Below are positions 24,904 to 32,500 of a stretch of 35,007 bases of DNA, one piece after another. Each line of letters starts with the position of its first letter. Within the stretch, counting starts at the first letter, position 1. The position numbers and the translations under genes are program-made. The notes beneath the pieces are model-generated. The model worked only from the letters and a program-made list of their open reading frames with translations. It did no database searches and had not been told where the DNA came from. Where the stretch lies: NCBI GenBank assembly GCA_903906635.1, contig CAIVLE010000046.1, positions 1-35,007 of the forward strand. The letters run 5' to 3'. This DNA is from an uncultured Burkholderiales bacterium (lineage in GTDB: Bacteria; Pseudomonadota; Gammaproteobacteria; Burkholderiales; Burkholderiaceae_C).

Positions 24904-25611
24904 TCACTCTGCGGCTGTGATGTTCAATGCCACCTCGCCCACACCAGCCACATGGCCTTGGATGCGGTCGCCTGCCACGACCGGCCCCACACCTTCGGGT
25001 GTGCCGGTGTAAATCAGGTCGCCAGGCTGCAAGTGGTAGAACAAGGACAAGTCGGCAATGATTTCGCGAATGCCCCAAATCAATTTGTTCACATCCGAGT
25101 GTTGCTTGGTCTGGCCATTCACGCTCAAGGCGATTTCGCCGCTCTCGATCACCACCTCGGGCATGGGCACCACCTCGCTGCACACCGAGGACTGCTCCAC
25201 GTCTTTGCCCAAGTCCCAAGGACGGCCTTTGTCTCGGGCCACCAGTTGCAAGTCGCGCCGTGTCATGTCCAAGCCCGTGGCGTAGCCATAAATCAGGGTG
25301 TGGGCATCTTCGGCTTTGACACGAAAGCCCGCTTTGCCCACCACCAAAACCAACTCCATTTCGAAGTGGTAGTTCTGGGTCTCAGGTGGGTAGGCAATGC
25401 TTGCACCCGAGTGCACCAAAGTTTGCGGTGCCTTGGTGAAATAAAACGGACGCTCGACGGACTTGTCCACGGGCTTGCCCATTTCCACCGCATGCGCGTG
25501 GTAGTTGCGGCCTACAAAAAACAAGCGGTTGATGGGCAAACGCTCAGTCTTGCCCCGTACGGGCAAGGATTCAACAGCGGGAGGGGTCCAAAGGTAGGTG
25601 GGTTGTGTCAT
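24904..25611 (-). CDS. nagK: Fumarylpyruvate hydrolase, FAH family
   Basis: A 235-residue cytoplasmic hydrolase that splits fumarylpyruvate into fumarate and pyruvate, the last step of the gentisate pathway. FAH-family metal ligands are Glu84 and Glu86 (FEMELV) and Asp115 (ATGLDMTRRD). RNYHAHA, PFYFTKAP and YTGTPEGVGPV are conserved blocks of the NagK/YcgM branch. It lies between gentisate dioxygenase and maleylpyruvate isomerase. A strong hairpin lies 22 bp before its start. Confidence 0.92.
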   Translation of the reverse strand: MTQPTYLWTPPAVESLPVRGKTERLPINRLFFVGRNYHAHAVEMGKPVDKSVERPFYFTKAPQTLVHSGASIAYPPETQNYHFEMELVLVVGKAGFRVKAEDAHTLIYGYATGLDMTRRDLQLVARDKGRPWDLGKDVEQSSVCSEVVPMPEVVIESGEIALSVNGQTKQHSDVNKLIWGIREIIADLSLFYHLQPGDLIYTGTPEGVGPVVAGDRIQGHVAGVGEVALNITAAE

Positions 25612-25632
25612 GGGAGCTTTCTAAAAAATGAA

Positions 25633-25659
25633 TGCGGGGCGCACCCTTGTGGCCCCGCA
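25633..25659 (-). terminator. Strong hairpin with T-rich tail inside the gentisate operon
   Basis: TGCGGGGC (25633-25640) and GCCCCGCA (25652-25659) pair perfectly, with an inner CAC/GTG pair and a 4-nt loop. On the minus strand the stem is followed by TTCATTTTTT, so it looks like an intrinsic terminator. It lies between gentisate dioxygenase and fumarylpyruvate hydrolase and could reduce expression of the downstream genes or stabilise the upstream message. Confidence 0.7.
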
Positions 25660-25681
25660 GTAAAGGAAAAGGTCAAGCGGT

Positions 25682-26719
25682 TTAACCGCGGTTTTCGTAG
25701 ACACCGAGTTTGCGGTGCAAGGGCGACTCATCGGCCATGAACACAAAGGTGGGCTTGTCTGCGTGGCGGTTGGTCAAGGTCACACTGGTGTAGCCGGGAG
25801 CGCAACAGGTGTCGGCCTCGGTGAGTGTGAAATTTTGGTCTTCGATGGCGATCTCGGCGCCGCCTTCGATGACGTGGAACACGCAGGCGGGCGAGCGGGC
25901 TGGCAAACGCAAGCTTTGTCCGGGGCGCAGCATGAGGGCATAAAAGCCCAAGATGTTTTCTGCGTCTTCACCCGTCTCAGGGTTGACATAGGTCAGTTGC
26001 ACCGCCTCTTGCTCAGGCAAGTCCTCCCCCATGGCCAGCAAGGCAGCGCGTGCTTGGTCCCAGGGGTAACGCAGCATGGGGTATTTTTTAGATGAACGCT
26101 CAAACACCGGCGTGGGCAACATGCCCCCACGGGCGTATTGACGCTCGCCCCGACCCGCGTGAATGGTTTGGGGTTCACCATTGACGTGGTAGGAGGCCTC
26201 CATGTAGTAGACCAGCGGCAAATCCAGCACGTCCAACCACACCACGGGTTGGTCTCCGTCGTGGCCGTGTTCGTGCCACAGGCCCGTGGGGGTCAAGATG
26301 AGATCGCCCCGACTCATCGGGCACTTCTCACCATCCACGGTGGTGTAGGCGCCCTCGCCTTCGACAATCATGCGCACGGCGTTGGGCGTGTGGCGGTGTG
26401 ACGGTGCCCACTCACCGGGCAACAAGAGTTGCATGCCTAAGTACATGGCGGCACTGGCTTGCATTTTCTCCAAGCCATGGCCGGGGTTGGCCAGCACCAG
26501 CACGCGGCGCTCGGCTTTTTCAATCGGCGTTAACTCACCCGCTTTGAGCAGCAAAGGCTTGATGGTGTGATAAGCCCAAAACGTGGCGCGGGTGTTGGGA
26601 CGCGGCTTGCCCGGTGGCAACACACCGCGCAAACTGGGCCACAAAGGCACCAGGTTGTGGCTGGTCAGCTCAGCCCGGTAGTCGGCAGGCAGGTCTTCGA
26701 GTTTTCCGAGATCGTTCAT
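25682..26719 (-). CDS. nagI: Gentisate 1,2-dioxygenase
   Basis: A 345-residue bicupin iron enzyme that opens gentisate to maleylpyruvate. The N-terminal cupin carries the Fe(II) ligands His108 and His110 (SHRHTPNA) and His149 (LWHEHG). The second cupin (about 250-335) keeps the fold without a full ligand set, as in the family. Start at 26719 is supported by GGAAG about 4 nt upstream; the frame is open to 26797 inside the hydroxylase gene. It lies 26 bp after the 3-hydroxybenzoate 6-hydroxylase gene, which makes its substrate. Confidence 0.95.
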   Translation of the reverse strand: MNDLGKLEDLPADYRAELTSHNLVPLWPSLRGVLPPGKPRPNTRATFWAYHTIKPLLLKAGELTPIEKAERRVLVLANPGHGLEKMQASAAMYLGMQLLLPGEWAPSHRHTPNAVRMIVEGEGAYTTVDGEKCPMSRGDLILTPTGLWHEHGHDGDQPVVWLDVLDLPLVYYMEASYHVNGEPQTIHAGRGERQYARGGMLPTPVFERSSKKYPMLRYPWDQARAALLAMGEDLPEQEAVQLTYVNPETGEDAENILGFYALMLRPGQSLRLPARSPACVFHVIEGGAEIAIEDQNFTLTEADTCCAPGYTSVTLTNRHADKPTFVFMADESPLHRKLGVYENRG

Positions 26720-26745
26720 GAATCTTCCAATCTGAGTGACGTTGA

Positions 26746-27954
26746 TCAGTTCGAGGCCGCAGACAAGCAGTTGTCCACGTTCCAGCCATAGAGCCATTCC
26801 ATCGCATCATAGAAGCGCTCAGGGGTACGGCCTCGCCACAAGTCATTGCGCACCAAACGCTCCACACCTTTGGCGTGGTAGAGACGGCCCATCTCACGGC
26901 CCGACAACACGATGCGTGCGGTGCGCGCCACGCGCGCGCGCTGGTACAAATCGAAGGCTTTGACAAAGTCGTTGTTGTTGACCCGCAAGGCTTCGCCCAG
27001 GGTCACCGCATCTTCAATCGCCATACACGCGCCCTGCGCCATGTACTGCGTGGTGGGGTGCGCAGCGTCACCCAACAAAGTGACGCGACCAAACGACCAC
27101 TGGCCAATTGGCTCGCGGTCAGCCGTCGCCCAGCGACGCCAGCTTTTGGGCAAATCAATCAACTGACGCGCCTTGGGGCAAATGCCTTGAAAGTAGCTTT
27201 GCACCTCTTCTTTGCTGCCATCGGTCACGCCCCACTCTTCTTGCTTGCGGCTGTGAAAGGTCACCACCACGTTGTATTGCTCGCCACCGCGCAAGGGGTA
27301 GTGCACCAAGTGGCAGTTCGGGCCCACCCAAATACTGGCCGCGTTCCACTGCAAATCCACCGGAAAGTCTTTCTTGTCCACCACGGCGCGGTAGACCACA
27401 TGGCCTGTGATGCGCGCGGGGTCATTGACGTACTGGGCGCGCACGACAGACTTCACGCCATCGGAACCAATGAGTGCCGTGCCCTTGTGGGCGTTGCCAT
27501 GTTGGTCATACACCGTCACGCTGTGTTCGTCTTGCTCGATGCGCTCCACGCGGGTCGAAGTCACCACTTGCACCTTGCCGGTTTCTTTTGCACCCTCGTA
27601 CAGCGAGGTGTGCACGTCCATGCGGTGGATGACCGCGTAAGGGTTGCCAAACCGTTGAATGAAGGCCTCACCCGTTGGGATTTTGCCCACCTGGTATTCG
27701 TCGATCGCGTCGTGCATCACCATGAAGTCGGTGTAGACGGCGCGGCTGCGCGCTTTCTCGCCCACCCCCAATGCGTCAAAGGCATGAAAAGCATTGGGGC
27801 CCAACTGGATGCCCGCACCGATCTCTCCAATCTCCGGCGCTTGTTCCAGTACTTTGACCTCAAAACCTTGGCGTGTCAGCGCCAAAGCGGCAGCCAACCC
27901 CCCAATGCCGCCACCGGCCACCAGCACAGGCAAGGTTTGCGTTGTGATGCTCAT
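26746..27954 (-). CDS. 3-hydroxybenzoate 6-hydroxylase (FAD-dependent)
   Basis: A 402-residue group A flavoprotein monooxygenase that converts 3-hydroxybenzoate to gentisate with NAD(P)H and oxygen. The FAD-binding GGGIGG (14-19), the segment IGAGIQLGPNA (45-55), the GSDGVKSVVR motif (163-172) and GDAAHP (295-300) are present, together with the TTQYMAQGACMAIEDA stretch typical of the 3HB6H/salicylate hydroxylase branch. A salicylate hydroxylase of this kind is the main alternative; the gentisate genes downstream decide for 3-hydroxybenzoate. AGGGG precedes the ATG at good distance. It is the first gene of the operon. Confidence 0.9.
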   Translation of the reverse strand: MSITTQTLPVLVAGGGIGGLAAALALTRQGFEVKVLEQAPEIGEIGAGIQLGPNAFHAFDALGVGEKARSRAVYTDFMVMHDAIDEYQVGKIPTGEAFIQRFGNPYAVIHRMDVHTSLYEGAKETGKVQVVTSTRVERIEQDEHSVTVYDQHGNAHKGTALIGSDGVKSVVRAQYVNDPARITGHVVYRAVVDKKDFPVDLQWNAASIWVGPNCHLVHYPLRGGEQYNVVVTFHSRKQEEWGVTDGSKEEVQSYFQGICPKARQLIDLPKSWRRWATADREPIGQWSFGRVTLLGDAAHPTTQYMAQGACMAIEDAVTLGEALRVNNNDFVKAFDLYQRARVARTARIVLSGREMGRLYHAKGVERLVRNDLWRGRTPERFYDAMEWLYGWNVDNCLSAASN

Positions 27955-27977
27955 ATGGACCCCTTTTGAAAATATTC

Positions 27978-27989
27978 AGTATACGTACT
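27978..27989. promoter_or_regulatory. Imperfect palindrome before the gentisate operon, candidate operator
   Basis: AGTATACGTACT has 4-bp outer arms (AGTA/TACT) and overlaps a TATACT sequence that reads as a -10 box on the minus strand. It lies 24 bp upstream of the hydroxylase ATG in an AT-rich 115-bp gap. MarR-type regulators of related pathways bind such palindromes, but no regulator gene is adjacent, so this is inference. Confidence 0.4.
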
Positions 27990-28069
27990 ATTATTGTAGC
28001 AAGGCCCATGAGCCTAACGTTTGGCCTGTGACCCGGACTTACCCTTAGCTCCTCGAGCAAGGAACGCCA

Positions 28070-28291
28070 TCAAGTTGTGCTGGGGCCAGGATGCCGTGTG
28101 GCGTCGTGGTCGACGCTGGAGTCGCTGGGGCCAAACATCTCTCGCAACGCGACTTGTTCAGCCTCACTGAGCTCGTGGGTTTTGGCAGCTCCCCGGCTCG
28201 GGGTGATTTGCGCTTGGGCGATGTGCATGAAGATGCGTGCAGCCATCTCTGCATTCATGATCGCTAAGTCTTGTTTGCTGAGTTGAGCCAT
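28070..28291 (-). CDS. Small protein of unknown function, 73 residues
   Basis: A 73-residue acidic-to-neutral protein without membrane segments or cysteines, with a predicted helical N-terminal half (QLSKQDLAIMNAEMAARIFMHIAQAQ) and a polar C-terminal tail. No family recognised. It begins 24 bp after the end of the 131-residue gene on the same strand and may be in the same transcript. The ribosome-binding site is weak (GAGC). Confidence 0.5.
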   Translation of the reverse strand: MAQLSKQDLAIMNAEMAARIFMHIAQAQITPSRGAAKTHELSEAEQVALREMFGPSDSSVDHDATRHPGPSTT

Positions 28292-28315
28292 GACTGCTCG
28301 CGTGGGTTCACGCCC

Positions 28316-28711
28316 TCAGGCAAGGTTGGGTTGATGGGGGGGAGCTTTGACGATTTGACGTGACTCGACGTCAAACAACACGTCGTTGAAGTGCACGTTG
28401 ACACTTCGTTTGTGGCTGGCCTCTATGGCCTCAAAGGGGTCCAATCCCAAAACCCCAATCATGTAGTAATTGAGGGCTTGCATGAAACCCACAAAAGAAC
28501 TGTTGCCAGCCTCAAACTCTGGCGCCACGATCGACCACTTACCAGCTTCCGATTTCTCTTTGATCACCTGCACGTTGCAGGTGCGGCTTTTGTAAAAACA
28601 GCCGTACTGCTCCAACTGATAGTGCAGCAGCCCCGAGAGCAGGCCGTCTGCCTCCGGATAAAGATAGACAGCCTGAGGGTAAATTTTGAAGTAGTCCATC
28701 ATCACTTCCAT
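28316..28711 (-). CDS. Protein of unknown function, 131 residues
   Basis: A 131-residue soluble protein rich in aromatic residues (YFKIYPQAVYLYPEADG near the start, NYYMIGVLGLDPFEAIEASHK later). No family recognised. Start codons at 28711, 28702 and 28699 are all possible; GGAAG lies 5 nt before the last, which would give 127 residues. Its upstream region is AT-rich and has a plausible promoter. GC content is lower than in the catabolic genes. It lies directly downstream of the giant repeat protein on the same strand, but separated by that promoter. Confidence 0.6.
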   Translation of the reverse strand: MEVMMDYFKIYPQAVYLYPEADGLLSGLLHYQLEQYGCFYKSRTCNVQVIKEKSEAGKWSIVAPEFEAGNSSFVGFMQALNYYMIGVLGLDPFEAIEASHKRSVNVHFNDVLFDVESRQIVKAPPHQPNLA

Positions 28712-28748
28712 CGATTCTTTATTAATTTCATTTTAAATGAATTATTAG

Positions 28749-28778
28749 GTATTAATAACGAATTAATGAAAAATTCAA
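28749..28778 (-). promoter_or_regulatory. Tentative promoter for the 131-residue protein gene
   Basis: On the minus strand TTGAAT (28778-28773) is followed after 18 bp by TAATAC (28754-28749), in a 76-bp stretch of about 80 percent A+T between the giant gene and the small gene. The spacing is one base long. An inverted repeat ATTCATTT/AAATGAAT lies near 28726-28745. Confidence 0.35.
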
Positions 28779-28787
28779 GAGCCTGGG

Positions 28788-29530
28788 TCAAATCACATGT
28801 CCCGCGTTGACGATGTTTTGATCAATGAGCAGCTGTGCATACACCCCGGCTGTGTTGTAGTTGTAGGCCACCAAGGTGTGGCCGGCGTAGGTGATGGCGG
28901 TATTCGTAACCGATTTCGTCCAATCCGCCAAGCTGATATTGACGACATCCGTGGCGTCCCCCCACACCATCAACTGGTGCTGGGCCACGCTCGCCCCCAA
29001 GGCCGAAGCACTGGAGCTGCCTGTGTTAGCGCTGTTGAAGACGTTCATGCCCGTCATGTCCAACACATCACCCAGGCCTAACTTGAGTTGATTTCCAAGT
29101 CCGCCACTCATGCTGGCGTCGAGGGACAAATCCACGACTTCGATCGAGCTCAAACGCGAGGCCCCACCACCCACATTGCGAATAGCTGTCAAATCCACCA
29201 AGCCACTCAGGGTAGAGGCTGCGCCACTGGCCAGTTGCACCACGTCTATGCCTGTACCGCCATCGATGCGCGCCAACTGGGTGGTGTTGCCACCCGCGCC
29301 AAACGTGCTTTGCAAGGCATTCACCATGGCGGCGCTCACCACAAAAGTGTCGTTGCCCGCTCCGCCGTACAACACATCGGCCCCAGTGGTGGCGCTGGAG
29401 ATCAAGGTGTCATCTCCCGAACTGCCCACCAGAGTTTGGTTGCCGCTGGAGGTCAAGGTGTGGTGACTCGATGTCGCAACTTGGTCCACCGCCGTTTGAG
29501 AAAAAGCTCCCGAGGTGCTGCCAAAAATCA
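28788..29530 (-). repeat. C-terminal copy of a duplicated RTX-like module
   Basis: This module is repeated at about 32000-32755 with an offset of 3231 bp (1077 codons). DNA is identical over at least 68 bp (29365-29432), and protein similarity continues through GADVLYGGAGNDT, the GGTGID segment, VLDMTGMNVFNS and HQLMVWGDATD to the terminal QLLIDQNIVNA. Confidence 0.85.
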
Positions 29531-32500
29531 CGTAGCTGCGGCCTGCATCGGTGGAAGAAGTGGGGTCTGCCCCATTGGCTCCGACCAGCAGATCAGCCAA
29601 ACCGTCTCCATTGACATCGCCTGCGGCACTCACCGATGTACCGCTGAAGTCGCCATTGCCTTGTCCATCGATCACAAAGCCGCCTGAGCCAAAAGCCACG
29701 TCTGTCAAATCAATTGAACCACCGCTGGTCTTGCCAAACACCACATAGCTGCGCCCGGCGTTGTAGCCAGCCGCACTGGCTGTGGCTTGGAAGGGTGAGC
29801 TGACGATCACATCGGCCAGGCCGTCACCATTGACGTCCCCCGCTGTGCTGACAGACCAGCCACTTCGGTCGTTGTTGTCATGGCCATTGATGACAAAGCC
29901 ACCCGTGCCTGCAGCCACAGCAGATAGGTCAATGGGCGCTGTGCTGGTTTGACCAAACACCACGTAGCTTCGCCCGACTTGGGTGACCGTACCCAAGCTG
30001 GCATAGATCGCGCCCACCACCACGTCTGCCAGACCGTCGCCATTGACGTCCCCGGCTGCGCTCACGCTGTAGCCGCTTTGGTCGCCCGCAAATTGACCGT
30101 TGATGACAAACCCCCCGGTTCCGGCCGCCACATCCGAGACTTGGATGGGGGTGCCAGTGGCCTTGCCAAAGACCACGTAACTGGTTCCTGGGCTGGTCCC
30201 GGGTGAGCCCACGATCACATCGGCAAAGCCGTCCCCGTTGACGTCACCGGCTGCGCTGACCGAGAAGCCAGAGTTGGCTGCGGTTGATAAACCGTTGATG
30301 ACAAAGCCCCCCACACCCGTGGCCACACCCGACAGATCGACAGGACTGCCACTTGTCTTGCCAAACACCACATAACTGCGCCCTGCATCCACCCCCCCGG
30401 CCGGGTCGGATTTGTAGGCCCCCACGATCACATCGGCTAGGCCGTCGCCGTTGACGTCACCGGCGGATTTGACCGAGTAGCCGCTGTAATCACTCTGTCC
30501 TTGGCCGTTGATCACAAATCCGCCCACGCCCGCTGCAACCGCAGACAAATCAATGGCAGTGCCAGTGCTCTTGCCAAACACCACATAACTGCGCCCTGCA
30601 TCCAAACCAGCAGCAGGATCAGATTTATTGGCCCCCACCAACAAGTCAGCCAAACCATCCCCGTTGACGTCACCCGCTGAACTCACCGAGATGCCGCTTT
30701 GATCGCTGGCACCTTGGCCGTTGATTACAAAGCCCCCGGTGCCTGCGGCCACCGCCGACAAATCAATCCCCGTGGTGTCGGTCTTGCCAAACACCACATA
30801 GCTGCGCCCCGCAGAGGGACCAGCCGCAGGGTTGGAGAGAATAGCGCTCACGATCACATCGGCCAATCCGTCCCCGTTGACGTCACCGGCCGCGCTGACC
30901 GAGCTTCCACTGGCGTCGAGTGAGCATTGGCCATTGATCACAAAGCCCCCAGTGCCAGCGGCAATGCTCGAGAGTAAGAGGTAGCCTGAGTTGCCATTGA
31001 TCGTGATGGTGATGACTTGGGGGGTTCCGTCTACCGTGTTCACAGTGAAGGTATCGGTGAGGGTCTGACCCGTGTTCAAGGCTTGCACGGAGGCATTGCT
31101 GTTGTCCAAGGTGTAGGTCCACTTCCATTGACCCAAGACCCTCTTCATGGTGTAGGTGCCATAGCCTCCATCGCTGAGGGTGTCTGTGTTCACCGCGATG
31201 AAACTATTGGCCGGGTTATCAATGTCGGTATCTGTCAACCTCTGGCTGGGGCTGACATTGGGGTAACTGTTTTCTGTCATCACCGCCGTGACAGGACCAC
31301 TGATCACGGCCGGATCATTGGTGCCCAACATATTGATGGTGATGACTTGCGTGGTGCCGTCCACCGTGGCCACGGTGAAGGAGTCGGTATACGTTTGCCC
31401 GCCGACAAACTCGTCGTGCGCGCTGTTGGCCGTGTAAGTCCAAGCACCCCCTGCGTTAATGGTGAATTGACCATAGCCATGACTGCCTGCTACCCCCGTT
31501 TGCGGCACAAAGGCGGCACTGCTGTCCACATCGGTGGCTGTGAGTTGCCCAGTGGTGCTCAAGGATGATGCTGAGTTGGTTTCTGTCAAGCTCACAGTGC
31601 TCAAACCCGTGATGACCGTGGGATCGTCGGCACCTGTCACGGTCACGTTCAAGGTGCTCGTACCACTCAAGTTGCTGTCGGTGGCGCGCACCGTGAAGCT
31701 TTCGCTAGGTGAGCTGGCGGCCGCCACGGCGTTGACAGCCCCAGCGTTGGGCACAAACACGTAAGCGCCGCTGCTGCTGTTGACGTACAAGGTGCCATAA
31801 GTGCCTGCTTTTTGCAGGTCATAACTCGCTGCGCTGACCGTGTAAGACCCGCTCACCCCACCTGTGATGCCGTATGTCAGCGGTGTGCCCGTGTCAACAA
31901 AGCTGGCGTTCAAAGTCCCCGTCACATTGCTGAAGGTGTCCACCGCGGTGGTGTCGGTCAAGTTGATGGCAGCAGGCGCGCTGAGCACTGGCGTGTCGCT
32001 GGGGTCTTTGATAAAAGTCAGGTGACCGGCAGCATTCACGATGTTTTGGTCGATGAGCAATTGCGCGTGCTCGGAGGCCGAGTTGCTGTCAAAGGCCACC
32101 AGGGTGTGACCGTTGTAAGTCACTGCAGTGTTGGACAACGACTTGATCCAGCTGCCCAGATTGACGGTCACATAGTCTGTGGCATCGCCCCACACCATCA
32201 ATTGGTGCATGGCCACACTCGCGCCCAGAGCGGTGCCACTTGAGCTGCTGGTGTTGCTGCTGTTGAAGACGTTCATGCCCGTCATGTCCAGCACATCACG
32301 CAAACCGAGGGTGAGCTGGTTGCCTTTGCCAGCACTCAAACTGGCGTCGGCTGACATGTCCACCACTTCTATGCTGTTAAGTCGTGAACTGTTCGCTCCT
32401 GCGTTGGATACGGCCGTCAAATCAAATGCGGTGTTGGCCAAGGCGTTGGCTGTCCCACTGGCCAGTTGCAGCACATCGATACCCGTCCCCCCATCGATGC

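Noticed and set aside
26875-27969. 364-codon open frame on the plus strand opposite the 3-hydroxybenzoate 6-hydroxylase gene
   Set aside because: It lies wholly opposite a well-supported enzyme gene, has histidine-rich, low-complexity translation typical of antisense frames in GC-rich DNA, and shows no family motif.
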